Assembly (NCBI GenBank): GCA_945893145.1
Contig: CAMDDZ010000001.1
Coordinates: 62,001-126,000, forward strand
Direction: 5' to 3'
From: Rhodoplanes serenus
GTDB taxonomy: Bacteria; Pseudomonadota; Alphaproteobacteria; Rhizobiales; Xanthobacteraceae
DNA: 64,000 nt
Shown piece after piece: positions 1 to 7,755 of the stretch (position 1 is the stretch's first letter; each line of letters opens with the position of its first letter). The translations under genes and the position numbers were made by a program. The notes below the pieces were generated by a model, which saw only the letters and a program-made list of their open reading frames with translations, was not told the DNA's origin and made no database searches.

Positions 1-419
1 ACAAGACGCGTGGCCATCAGGCTTGCCCGACCGGCGCGATGCTGGCCGTGAAGGTCGAAGACGACGAGATGGCGCGCGTTGCGCGCGAGCAGGAGCTCGA
101 GGTGTTGAAGCCTGAGCTTGGTTCGAAGCCGCGGGTCTATTACCGCAACCTCTGGCGCTACTCGAAGTGCTTCATCGGCGGCAGTGTGGCGGCGGAGACC
201 GGCGGCGCGGTCGATTGTGTCGAGGGCGCGACGGTACGCCTGATGAAGGACGGCACGGCGGTCGCCACCGCCACCACCGACAATTACGGCGACTTCAAAT
301 TCGACCGGCTTGATGAGGGCTCCGGCCGCTATATTGTTGAAATCTCAGGGCTTGGCCGGAAAAAGTCGGTCGAAGCCGAGCTCGGGGTGAGCCTCAACCT
401 TGGCGAAATCCGGCTGTAA
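1..419 (+). CDS. 4Fe-4S electron-transfer subunit of a DMSO-reductase-type enzyme, C-terminal part
   Basis: The reading frame is open to the left edge, so the gene starts outside the window. The first visible residues include ACPTGA, the end of a ferredoxin-type 4Fe-4S cluster motif, and a further Cys follows in YSKCFIGG. The last ~75 residues form a beta-rich segment (GATVRLMKDG, TTDNYGDFKF, GRYIVEISG) that resembles the carboxypeptidase-regulatory/Cna-B fold. Iron-sulphur subunits with such a C-terminal barrel are known in the pyrogallol transhydroxylase branch of the DMSO reductase family, where they pass electrons to or from a molybdopterin subunit. That assignment is inferred from a fragment; the partner catalytic subunit would lie upstream. 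The stop is followed by about 110 bp before pqqA. Confidence 0.6.
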   Translation, partial: KTRGHQACPTGAMLAVKVEDDEMARVAREQELEVLKPELGSKPRVYYRNLWRYSKCFIGGSVAAETGGAVDCVEGATVRLMKDGTAVATATTDNYGDFKFDRLDEGSGRYIVEISGLGRKKSVEAELGVSLNLGEIRL

Positions 420-529
420 CCGCGCTTTAGGCTCCTTGCGCCAAAATGGAACCCGCTCTACCTTTGGATGCAACGGGCCGCCGCCCTCGTGCGTTAAGGC
501 TCGCAGGAATGACTTGGAGAGGACACGCC

Positions 530-607
530 ATGGCCTGGACGACCCCGACGCTCGTCGAGATTTGCATCGGCCTCGAGATCAACGGCTATCTGCCCGCCGA
601 ATTCTGA
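530..607 (+). CDS. pqqA: PQQ precursor peptide PqqA (25 aa)
   Basis: A 25-codon gene preceded by a GGAGAGG ribosome-binding site. The product starts MAWTTPTLVE and ends INGYLPAEF, matching the ribosomally made PQQ precursor. Glu16 and Tyr20 have the invariant E-x3-Y spacing; these are the side chains that PqqE cross-links and that become the cofactor skeleton. PqqD binds this peptide and presents it to PqqE. It heads the pqqABC block, 23 bp before pqqB. The C-terminal YLPAEF is strongly typical of the family, and no other product of this size gives that pattern. Confidence 0.95.
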   Translation: MAWTTPTLVEICIGLEINGYLPAEF

Positions 608-630
608 TCTCGTTTTCTGTTTCCCGCTAG

Positions 631-1533
631 ATGGGGTTGACCGCCATCGTGCTCGGTGCGGCGGCGGGTGGCGGCTTTCCGCAATGGAATTGTAACTGCG
701 ATATATGCCGGCTCGCCTGGGCCGGCGATCCGCGAGTGCGTCCGCGCACGCAGGCGAGCCTCGCGGTGTCCGGCGACGGCCGGCGCTGGACCTTGCTCAA
801 CGCCTCGCCCGATCTGCGTGCGCAGGTACAAGCGACGCCAGCCCTGCAGCCGCGTGGCGGCACGCGCGGCAGTCCCATCGAAGCCGTGGTGCTGACCGGC
901 GGCGAAATTGACCAGACCGCGGGACTGCTGAGCCTGCGCGAACGTTCGCCCTTCACGCTGATCGCTACGGCCGCGACACTTGCGGCCGTAGCCGGCAATC
1001 CGATGTTCGGCGCGCTGGCCTCCGACATGGTGGCGCGCCGTGCTATCACGCCAGGTGAGAAATTCGCGTTGGGTGGCAATCTGCAAGCCGAACTGTTCAT
1101 GGTGCCGGGCAAGGTGCCGCTTTATCTCGAAGGCGAGAATCCCGACACCGCCGAGGAAAGCGCCGCCAATGTCGGCGTCGAGATTTCCGATGGCAGGGCG
1201 CGGCTCACCTATGTGCCGGGCGCGGCCGCGATGACGCCGGCGCTCAAGGCGCGGCTTGCCCGCGCCGACGCGATCCTGTTCGACGGCACGCTTTACACCG
1301 ACGACGAGATGATCCGCAGCGGCACTGGTTCGAAAACCGGCCGCCGCATGGGACATATGCCGATCGAGGGAGCGGACGGCTCGCTCGCGGCGCTGGCCGA
1401 CGTCAACGCGCGCCGCATTTTCGTGCATATCAACAACACCAACCCGATCCTGGTGGACGGCTCGCCCGAGCGTGCGCGCGTGAACGCCGCCGGATGGGAG
1501 GTGGCGGAGGACGGCATGGAGATCGTGTTGTGA
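631..1533 (+). CDS. pqqB: PQQ biosynthesis protein PqqB
   Basis: 300 aa, the usual length for PqqB, a metallo-beta-lactamase-fold protein that hydroxylates the tyrosine of the PqqA-derived intermediate. The N-terminus carries the diagnostic AAAGGGFPQWNCNC segment with the structural zinc motif C21-x-C23-x2-C26. Other family blocks are LNASPDLRAQ, LTGGEIDQTAGLL, GHMPIEG and FVHINNTNPI. The ATG is preceded directly by an in-frame TAG, so the start is fixed, although the ribosome-binding site is weak. It follows pqqA and ends 2 bp before pqqC, so the three genes are probably co-transcribed. Confidence 0.96.
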   Translation: MGLTAIVLGAAAGGGFPQWNCNCDICRLAWAGDPRVRPRTQASLAVSGDGRRWTLLNASPDLRAQVQATPALQPRGGTRGSPIEAVVLTGGEIDQTAGLLSLRERSPFTLIATAATLAAVAGNPMFGALASDMVARRAITPGEKFALGGNLQAELFMVPGKVPLYLEGENPDTAEESAANVGVEISDGRARLTYVPGAAAMTPALKARLARADAILFDGTLYTDDEMIRSGTGSKTGRRMGHMPIEGADGSLAALADVNARRIFVHINNTNPILVDGSPERARVNAAGWEVAEDGMEIVL

Positions 1534-1535
1534 CA

Positions 1536-2258
1536 ATGCTGTCGCCCCAGGAACTGGAAGCGGCGCTGCGGGACATCGGTGCGCGGCGCTATCACCGGCT
1601 GCATCCGTTCCACAAGCTGCTGCATGGCGGCCAATGCACCAAGGGTCAGGTGCAGGCCTGGGCGCTCAACCGCTACTACTATCAGGCGATGATCCCGATC
1701 AAGGACGCGAGCCTGATCGCGCGCTGCGACGATTCTGCCATCCGCCGCGAATGGCGCTCGCGTCTGGTCGATCACGATGGCGAGCGGCCCGATGATGGCG
1801 GCATCGCGCGCTGGCTCAAGCTGACCGACGGGCTTGGCCTCGACCGCGACTATGTGACGTCGTTGCGCGGGTTGCTGCCGGCCACGCGGTTTGCGGTCGA
1901 TGCCTATGTGCGCTTCGTGCGCGAGAAGACGCTGCTCGAAGCTATCGCGTCGTCGCTCACCGAGATGTTCTCGCCGCAGATCATCACCGAGCGGATGGAT
2001 GGCATGCTGGCGAGCTATCCGTTCGTGACGCGCGAGACGCTTTCGTATTTCGACAAGCGCCCGCCACAGGCCGCGCGCGATGCGGATTTTGCGCTGGACT
2101 ACTGCAAGGCCAAGGCGCACACGCTCGAGCTGCAGCAGCAGGTGCTGGCGGCGCTTGAATTCAAGTGTTCGGTGCTGTGGGCGATGTGTGACGCGCTGCA
2201 GCACGCCTACGTCGATCCCAAAGAAACACCGCCCGGCGCTTTCACGCCGGGCGGCTGA
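1536..2258 (+). CDS. pqqC: pyrroloquinoline-quinone synthase PqqC
   Basis: 240 aa, helical haem-oxygenase-like fold. PqqC performs the last step of PQQ synthesis, a cofactor-free eight-electron oxidation with ring closure that consumes O2. Family blocks include HRLHPFHKLLHGGQ near residue 20, QAWALNRYYYQ, LEAIASSLTEMFSP and DFALDYCKAK. The ATG at 1536 lies two bases after the pqqB stop; an upstream in-frame start inside pqqB would add an unrelated Gly-rich tail and was rejected. The last codons (PPGAFTPGG) coincide with a strong hairpin. In some alphaproteobacteria PqqC is fused to PqqD; here pqqD is separate and displaced about 1.1 kb. Confidence 0.96.
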   Translation: MLSPQELEAALRDIGARRYHRLHPFHKLLHGGQCTKGQVQAWALNRYYYQAMIPIKDASLIARCDDSAIRREWRSRLVDHDGERPDDGGIARWLKLTDGLGLDRDYVTSLRGLLPATRFAVDAYVRFVREKTLLEAIASSLTEMFSPQIITERMDGMLASYPFVTRETLSYFDKRPPQAARDADFALDYCKAKAHTLELQQQVLAALEFKCSVLWAMCDALQHAYVDPKETPPGAFTPGG

Positions 2259-2267
2259 GGTGTTTTT
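2230..2267 (+). terminator. terminator-like hairpin overlapping the 3' end of pqqC
   Basis: A perfect 10-bp GC stem (CCGCCCGGCG / CGCCGGGCGG, loop CTTTCA) lies at 2230-2255 and is followed by a T run at 2263-2267. The stem is inside the last codons and stop of pqqC. The 7-nt gap before the T run makes it a non-ideal but plausible intrinsic terminator. It would end the pqqABC transcript before the convergent TctC-type gene. Confidence 0.6.
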
Positions 2268-2282
2268 GCGCGAGGCGTGCAG

Positions 2283-3254
2283 CTACTTCGCCGCTTCCAC
2301 CTGGCGCACGATCGGCCACCACAGCTTCTCTTCGCTGCGCATGAACTCGCCGGTTTGCGCCGGCGTGAGATCGCGCGAATAGGTGCCGAGCGTTTGGAAC
2401 CGCTCGATCACGTCCGGCATGGCGACGACCTTGCGCAAGTCGGCGTTGAGTTTCTGGACGATCGCGTCGGGCACCCCGGCCGGCGCCATCAGCACGATCC
2501 AGCCGCTCGACACCACGCCAGGCACGGTTTCATTCACGGCCGGCAGGTTCGGCAGATTGGGCAGCCGCTTCTGCGACGCCACGCCGAGCGCCCGGATGCC
2601 ATTGTTTTGCAGGCCAGGGGCCAGCGCTGCGAGACCCTCGAACATCATGGGGATGCGCCCCGCAATGACATCGTTGAGCGACACCGCAGCGCCCGCGGCG
2701 TGGACGAATGAAATATTCGCCTTGGATTTTTCGCGGAACAATTCGCCGGTCAGATGCGACTGGCCGCCGCGGTTGGTGGCGCCGAACAGCATGCCGCCCT
2801 GGGTTCGGTTGGCGAGCGCGATCAGTTCCGCGATGCTGTTGGCCGGAACGTCCTTGTTGACCGCAACCGCGATCGGCTGCTCGCCGACCATGCCGACGGG
2901 CACGAATGCGGTTTGCAGATCGACCGGCATCTTGCCCTGCTGCTGCACCGGCAGCACGGTCCAGGTCGAGGCCTGGGTCATGTAGAGCGTGTAGCCGTCC
3001 TTCTCGATGTTGCTCGCGGAAGCGGCCTGCACGGCAATCAGCCCGCCGGCGCCCGGCCGGTTCAGCACCACGATCTGCTGGCCCCAGAGCTGCGTCAGCT
3101 TGTCAGCGACCAGCCGCGTGACCACGTCGGGGCTGTTGCCGGCGGCCGCCGGCGTGATGAAGGTCACGGGCTTGCTCGGGTACGTCTGCGCCTGCGCGGG
3201 CAGAGCCGCCACCAATGCCGCAACGCATCCAAGCCACCAACGATGCAACCTCAT
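2283..3254 (-). CDS. TctC/Bug-family periplasmic solute-binding protein
   Basis: 323 aa. Binding protein of the tripartite tricarboxylate (Bug) family, which captures carboxylates in the periplasm. An N-terminal signal peptide ends at AQAQ, followed by YPSKPVTFITPAAAGNSPD, the usual first strand and ligand loop, and later NRPGAGG and FVPVGMV. The ATG at 3254 starts the signal peptide; upstream in-frame extensions are Arg-rich and non-conserved. No TctA/TctB partner is next to it, as is common for orphan Bug proteins. It sits on the opposite strand between pqqC and pqqD, convergent with pqqC and divergent from pqqD, so it interrupts the PQQ cluster. The ligand is unknown. Confidence 0.88.
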   Translation of the reverse strand: MRLHRWWLGCVAALVAALPAQAQTYPSKPVTFITPAAAGNSPDVVTRLVADKLTQLWGQQIVVLNRPGAGGLIAVQAASASNIEKDGYTLYMTQASTWTVLPVQQQGKMPVDLQTAFVPVGMVGEQPIAVAVNKDVPANSIAELIALANRTQGGMLFGATNRGGQSHLTGELFREKSKANISFVHAAGAAVSLNDVIAGRIPMMFEGLAALAPGLQNNGIRALGVASQKRLPNLPNLPAVNETVPGVVSSGWIVLMAPAGVPDAIVQKLNADLRKVVAMPDVIERFQTLGTYSRDLTPAQTGEFMRSEEKLWWPIVRQVEAAK

Positions 3255-3343
3255 TGCCGTCTCCGTTTTGTTTTCGCCGTTTCGCTCCCGCATTTGTCGT
3301 ATAACACGCCTGCGTGTTGCGCAAACTGCGGCATGGAGCGCGT

Positions 3344-3631
3344 GTGACCGAGGCAAATGCGATAGCGCCGGACGCCAAGCCACGGCTGCCGCGCGGCGTG
3401 CGGCTGACGCACAGTGAGGCGCAGGGCGGCTGGGTGCTGCTCGCACCGGAGCGCATCTTCAAGGCCGACGCCATCGCGCACGAGATTCTCAAGCGCTGCA
3501 CCGGTGAGGTGACGTTCCAGGCGATCGTCGATGATCTCGCAGCCACCTTCAATGCGCCGCGCGAGCGTATCTCTGCCGACGTGACCGCGCTGCTGCACGG
3601 GCTCGCCGACAAGAAGCTTTTGGAACTCTGA
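3344..3631 (+). CDS. pqqD: PQQ peptide chaperone PqqD
   Basis: 95 aa from the GTG at 3344, which has GGAG five bases upstream; an earlier GTG at 3314 would add ten residues and lacks a good ribosome-binding site. PqqD is a winged-helix RiPP-recognition (RRE) protein that binds the PqqA leader and delivers it to PqqE. Family blocks are [25 protein letters not shown] and the ending [12 protein letters not shown]. The TGA overlaps the pqqE region with a one-base gap, so translation is likely coupled. The promoter must lie in the ~90 bp shared with the divergent TctC gene. Confidence 0.93.
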   Translation: MTEANAIAPDAKPRLPRGVRLTHSEAQGGWVLLAPERIFKADAIAHEILKRCTGEVTFQAIVDDLAATFNAPRERISADVTALLHGLADKKLLEL

Positions 3632-3632
3632 A

Positions 3633-4718
3633 GTGGCCGAGAATGGCTCCGTCGCGACGCACAAGCCGCTTGGCCTCTTGGCCGAGCTGACGCACCGCTG
3701 CCCGCTCGGCTGTCCCTATTGCTCCAATCCGCTTGCGCTCGAGAAGCGCGAGGACGAACTCGACACCGCCACCTGGGCGCGCGTGTTCGGCGAGGCCGCT
3801 GCGCTCGGCGTGTTGCAATGCCATCTCTCGGGCGGCGAGCCTGCGGCGCGCCGCGATCTGCCGGAGATCGTCGCGTCGGCGCGCGAGGCAGGCCTCTACA
3901 CCAACCTGATCACCTCGGGCGTCGGCGTCACGACACGCACCATTCGCGACCTGTGGGAGGCGGGCCTCGACCATGTGCAGATCTCGATTCAGGACAGCGA
4001 TGCGGTTTCTTCCGATCGCATCGCGGGCTATCGCGGCGCCTTCGCACGAAAGTGCGCATTGGCGGCCGAGGTCAAACGGCTCGGTCTGCCGCTGACCGTC
4101 AATCTCGTCATTCATCGCGCCAACATCGAGCGCATCGGCGCGATGGTCGATCTCGCGTTGAGCTTGCAAGCAACGCGAGTCGAGATTGCACATGTGCAAT
4201 ATTACGGCTGGGCGCTGAAGAACCGCGCCGCGCTGATGCCGACCCGTGAGCAGGTCGCGCGCGCGACCACCGAGGTCGAGGCGCTGCGCCAGCGACACCA
4301 CGGCAAGATCGTGATCGATGCGGTCGTGCCGGACTATCATGCGCGCTATCCAAAGCCCTGCGTCGGCGGCTGGGGACGGCGTTCGCTCAACGTCACGCCG
4401 TCCGGCAAGGTGTTGCCGTGCCACGCGGCCGAATCCATTCCGGGTCTCGAATTCTGGAACGTGCGTGATCATTCGCTGGCCGACATCTGGATCGGCTCGC
4501 CCGCCTTCAACGCTTTCCGAGGCACAGATTTTCTCCCCGAACCATGCGCAAGTTGCGAGCGGCGGGAGGCCGATTTCGGCGGCTGCCGCTGCCAGGCCTT
4601 TGCGTTGACCGGCGACGCGCGCGCGACCGACCCGGTCTGCCACCTGTCGCCCCGGCACGACCTGGTGACGGAGCTTGCCGCGGTGCAAACAGACGAGCCA
4701 TATCAATACCGGCGCTAA
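3633..4718 (+). CDS. pqqE: PqqA peptide cyclase PqqE (radical SAM)
   Basis: 361 aa, GTG start one base after the pqqD stop. A radical SAM enzyme that forms the Glu-Tyr carbon-carbon bond in PqqA. The cluster motif is C23-x3-C27-x2-C30 ([10 protein letters not shown]), followed by LSGGEP, which binds SAM. A C-terminal SPASM domain carries additional cluster cysteines: CVGGWG, LPCHAAE, and [16 protein letters not shown] before a final Cys in DPVC. The length and the full cysteine set indicate an active enzyme. It ends the pqq cluster; 130 bp later begins an exported dehydrogenase that may use the cofactor. Confidence 0.96.
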   Translation: MAENGSVATHKPLGLLAELTHRCPLGCPYCSNPLALEKREDELDTATWARVFGEAAALGVLQCHLSGGEPAARRDLPEIVASAREAGLYTNLITSGVGVTTRTIRDLWEAGLDHVQISIQDSDAVSSDRIAGYRGAFARKCALAAEVKRLGLPLTVNLVIHRANIERIGAMVDLALSLQATRVEIAHVQYYGWALKNRAALMPTREQVARATTEVEALRQRHHGKIVIDAVVPDYHARYPKPCVGGWGRRSLNVTPSGKVLPCHAAESIPGLEFWNVRDHSLADIWIGSPAFNAFRGTDFLPEPCASCERREADFGGCRCQAFALTGDARATDPVCHLSPRHDLVTELAAVQTDEPYQYRR

Positions 4719-4848
4719 CGCGCTTGTGTTTGCACCCCCATTGCGTGCAGGCGGACAGATATCGGAAAATGGTTGCAAGGGGCCCTGCCGGTTGCAGCTT
4801 GTCCTTACGCCATCGGCACGACAAGGCCTCCATCTAGGGAGGAACCAC

Positions 4849-6084
4849 ATGACTCGTGAACTGACGCGCCGCGGCGGGCTTCTGCTTGCCGGCGCCATCG
4901 GCTGTCTGGCGTTCGTGTCCTCGGCTGTTGCTCAGCCGGGCTTCAGCACCCTCGACAAGACCAATGTCAACGCCAGCCGGCAGGACGCCAACCTCAAGCC
5001 GCATGCGACGCCGCCGACCGTTACGACGGTCGATAAGTTGCCGCTCGACAAGATCAAGCTGCCTGCGGGCTTCAAGGCCGAGGTCTATTCGAGCGGACAC
5101 CCCGGCGCCCGCACCATGGTGATGGGCAACAAGGGCACGATCTTCATGGGTACGCGGTTGATCGGTCGCGTCTATGCGATCACCGCGCAGAAAGAGGTCA
5201 AGATCATTGCCCAGGGTCTGACCCAGCCCAATGGTCTGGCGTTCAAGGATGGCGCGCTCTACGTCTTCGCCATCAACAAGGTGTTCCGCTACGACAACAT
5301 CGAGGACAAGCTGGACAATCCTGGCACGCCGGTCGAGCTGACCGAGAAGTTCAACCTGCCCGACACGATCCACCACAATTGGAAGTACGTCGACTTCGGT
5401 CCCGATGGTAAGCTCTATGTGCAGGTCGGGTCGAACTGCAACGTCTGCGAGGTCAACCCCGGCACGCACGGGCAAATCCGCCGCTACAACGCCGACGGCT
5501 CCAACATGGAGATCGTCGCGCGCGGCGTCCGCAACACAGTGGGCTTTCATTGGCATCCGGTGACCCAAGAGCTCTGGTTCACTGACAACGGCCGCGACTG
5601 GGCCGGCAATGCCGGACCCGAGGACGAGTTGAACGTCATCGTCAAAGGCAATGAGGGAGCGTTCTTCGGCTTCCCATATTGCCATGCAATGGGCATCCCG
5701 GATCCGGACGTCAAGAAGCCGAACCCCTGCGCCGGCGTGACGTTGCCGGCGGCGCTGACCGGGCCACATTCGGCTGGCCTCGGCATCAAGTTCTACACCG
5801 GGAACATGTTCCCGGCGTCGTACAAGAACGTCGCCTTCATCGCCCGGCGCGGCTCCTGGAACCGCGAACAGAAGTTCGGTTATGACGTGGTGATTGCACG
5901 GACCAACGGAGCCACGGCGAAAATCGAGCCGTTCCTCACTGGCTTCCTCGACGAGAAGGCCAACACATTCCACGGGCGGCCGACCTACGTGTTGCAGATG
6001 CCGGATGGTGCGCTGCTGGTCTCAGACGAGCAGAACGGCGCAATCTATCGCATCAGCTACGACGCGAAGACCGTAAAGCGGTAA
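4849..6084 (+). CDS. exported sorbosone/glucose dehydrogenase-fold protein, probable PQQ enzyme
   Basis: 411 aa. The ATG at 4849 has a strong AGGGAGGA ribosome-binding site, and the N-terminus is a signal peptide ending near SAVAQ. The rest is a six-bladed beta-propeller of the glucose/L-sorbosone dehydrogenase family: LPAGFKAEVYSSG, QPNGLAFKDGALYVF, HHNWKYVDFGPDGKLYVQ, RGVRNTVGFHWHP, LWFTDNGRD and NAGPEDELN. Members oxidise sugars or aldehydes in the periplasm and many use PQQ. Its place just after pqqE and before a cytochrome c supports that use. The Cys pair in SNCNVCEVN could form a disulphide. The substrate cannot be told from the sequence. Confidence 0.85.
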   Translation: MTRELTRRGGLLLAGAIGCLAFVSSAVAQPGFSTLDKTNVNASRQDANLKPHATPPTVTTVDKLPLDKIKLPAGFKAEVYSSGHPGARTMVMGNKGTIFMGTRLIGRVYAITAQKEVKIIAQGLTQPNGLAFKDGALYVFAINKVFRYDNIEDKLDNPGTPVELTEKFNLPDTIHHNWKYVDFGPDGKLYVQVGSNCNVCEVNPGTHGQIRRYNADGSNMEIVARGVRNTVGFHWHPVTQELWFTDNGRDWAGNAGPEDELNVIVKGNEGAFFGFPYCHAMGIPDPDVKKPNPCAGVTLPAALTGPHSAGLGIKFYTGNMFPASYKNVAFIARRGSWNREQKFGYDVVIARTNGATAKIEPFLTGFLDEKANTFHGRPTYVLQMPDGALLVSDEQNGAIYRISYDAKTVKR

Positions 6085-6106
6085 CTCTGGCGTGCTGCAC
6101 GTCGCA

Positions 6107-6685
6107 ATGCAGTGGTGGCGGCCGCTGGCCCTTGGGCTTGCGGCCGTCGCGCTTTCCGCAGGCTGCGGCCTCGCGCAGACCATGACGTTCGCCGAGCGGG
6201 TGACGATGTGCAGCGCCTGCCACGGCGAGGATGGCAATTCGAAGCTCGAGAACATTCCTTCGCTGGCCGGCCAGCCGGCGTTTTTTGTTTTGAACCAGCT
6301 GTTCCTGATGCGCGAAGGCGTGCGCAAAGTCGAGACGATGGCGCCCATCGTCAAAGATCTGAAGGACGGGGACCTCGACGCGCTGTCGAAGCATTTTGCA
6401 GGCCTCGCACCCAAGCGCAGCGACGAGAAGATCGACCCGGTGCTTGCCAAGCGCGGCGAGGAGATCGCCACGGCACGGCGCTGCGTCTCCTGCCACGCTC
6501 CCAATCTTGTCGGCGCCGATCAAATTCCGCGAATCGCCAAACAGCGCATCGATTTCATGATCAAGTCGATGAAGGCCTATCGCGACAACCCGCCGCCCGG
6601 CGCCGACACCGCGATGAGCGCCAATGTGATCGGCGCCAGCGACGCCGATCTCGTGGCGCTCGCCCATTACGCGGCGTCGAAGTAG
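6107..6685 (+). CDS. dihaem c-type cytochrome (c4-like)
   Basis: 192 aa from the ATG at 6107, which gives a compact signal peptide ending GLAQ; a GTG at 6092 would add five residues. Two haem-binding motifs are present, CSACH (residues 35-39) and CVSCH (126-130), each followed by a Met in a loop (ETMAP; TAMSANV) that could be the sixth ligand. Two similar halves of this kind are typical of cytochrome c4. It starts 22 bp after the propeller dehydrogenase and is the likely periplasmic electron acceptor. No clear ribosome-binding site is seen, so translation may depend on the upstream gene. Confidence 0.88.
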   Translation: MQWWRPLALGLAAVALSAGCGLAQTMTFAERVTMCSACHGEDGNSKLENIPSLAGQPAFFVLNQLFLMREGVRKVETMAPIVKDLKDGDLDALSKHFAGLAPKRSDEKIDPVLAKRGEEIATARRCVSCHAPNLVGADQIPRIAKQRIDFMIKSMKAYRDNPPPGADTAMSANVIGASDADLVALAHYAASK

Positions 6686-6774
6686 CACAATGGGATGGCG
6701 CGGCTCGTAACGTTTTCTGCGCCGGTCCCTTCGGTCGCGCGGCTATTCAACGACGCGCTCCCTCGGCGGCGCGG

Positions 6775-7611
6775 CTAATCCCAAAACGCAAACGTCCGCG
6801 TCTCGATGCTCTCGCGCGGCGGCGCGTTCGGCGGCGTGTTGGGATCGTCGAAGGCCGAGTGGGCGGTGAAGCGCGTCGCCACGTTGGGGTCGCTGTCGAA
6901 CACCTTGAACACCATCGCCTCGTGGCGCTCCATCTTCGGGAACCAGAACCAGACGTGCTCCGGGTTATAGGCGATGTGATAGACCTCGCCGGTGCGGTAT
7001 TTGTAGCGGCGCTGCACCAGGATGAAGCCCTTCTCCGGAATGGTGCGGCCGTCGCAAATGCCGAGCGGATCGATCATCACGGTGCCGCGGATTGGCCGCC
7101 AGACCTGGATGATGGCCCAGCGCTTCTTGAGACGGCGCTCCGCTTCTTCGGGGCCTACGATCTCGCGCAGCCGGTTCGGCGCCGAAGCTTCGGTGTAGTC
7201 GTTGTGCACGCCCTTCACGGGCGGCCGGGCGCCGGTGCTCTGCTGGACCTTCTCGTCGCCAACCCGGATGGTGTGGTCGAACACCACCACCTTGGAGGCG
7301 CCCGAGTGCTTCCTGATCAGCGCTTCGACCTCGGGATCGTAGACGCTCTTGCGCTCGGCCTCACTGGTGAAATCCTTCACCTTGGTGTGGTGATCGGTGA
7401 ACACGAAGCCGTGGGTGTCCAGCCGGAACGTATCGCGCAGCGGCCGGCCGTTGCGGATCGCGACCTCGTGTTCCTGGTAGGTCGGCGAGATTTCCTTGTC
7501 CGCCATTTCGGGCCAGTCGATGTAGCGCACCGGCGGGATGCCGGTATCGACGATGTAGTTCATCTTGGCGCGGATCGTGTCGGTGGCCGGCCGTTCGGGA
7601 ACAAGCTGCAT
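6775..7611 (-). CDS. CmcJ/NvfI-family oxidoreductase (2-oxoglutarate/Fe-type fold)
   Basis: 278 aa. Resembles the family of CmcJ (cephamycin 7-alpha-methoxylation) and NvfI (fungal endoperoxide/oxidative enzyme). Family blocks seen: DTHGFVFTDHHTKVKDF, VVVFDHTIR, VHNDYTEAS (a His-x-Asp pair suited to iron), QVWRPIRG, DPLGICDGRT, and the C-terminal WFWFPKMERHEAMVFKVFDS, then HSAFDDPN. These make a non-haem iron oxygenase likely. It is read leftward 144 bp after tctA, with a hairpin (7668-7695) between them, so it may be a separate unit. The substrate is unknown; in soil bacteria such genes often sit beside transporters, as here. Confidence 0.75.
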   Translation of the reverse strand: MQLVPERPATDTIRAKMNYIVDTGIPPVRYIDWPEMADKEISPTYQEHEVAIRNGRPLRDTFRLDTHGFVFTDHHTKVKDFTSEAERKSVYDPEVEALIRKHSGASKVVVFDHTIRVGDEKVQQSTGARPPVKGVHNDYTEASAPNRLREIVGPEEAERRLKKRWAIIQVWRPIRGTVMIDPLGICDGRTIPEKGFILVQRRYKYRTGEVYHIAYNPEHVWFWFPKMERHEAMVFKVFDSDPNVATRFTAHSAFDDPNTPPNAPPRESIETRTFAFWD

Positions 7612-7755
7612 GGCGGTGCTCCTAAAAGGCTCAGCCTATCATATGGGATTTCGGCCGCGGCCGGTAAGGCATGGGGGCCAATTGGGTGCCATGCCGGGAC
7701 GCCCGCATATCAAGGGCCGTTATCGAAACCATGAAGGGCGATGATCGGAAACCGC

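Noticed and set aside
586-1536. 316-codon leftward ORF opposite pqqB
   Set aside because: Antisense shadow rich in His/Arg/Gly, no motif; pqqB is clear.
7668-7695. Terminator between tctA and the CmcJ-like gene
   Set aside because: A GGCATGG/CCATGCC hairpin is present but no T run follows on either strand.
6112-7734. 540-codon ORF across cytochrome c and the CmcJ-like gene
   Set aside because: Arg/Gln/Asp-rich shadow in another frame of two real genes.
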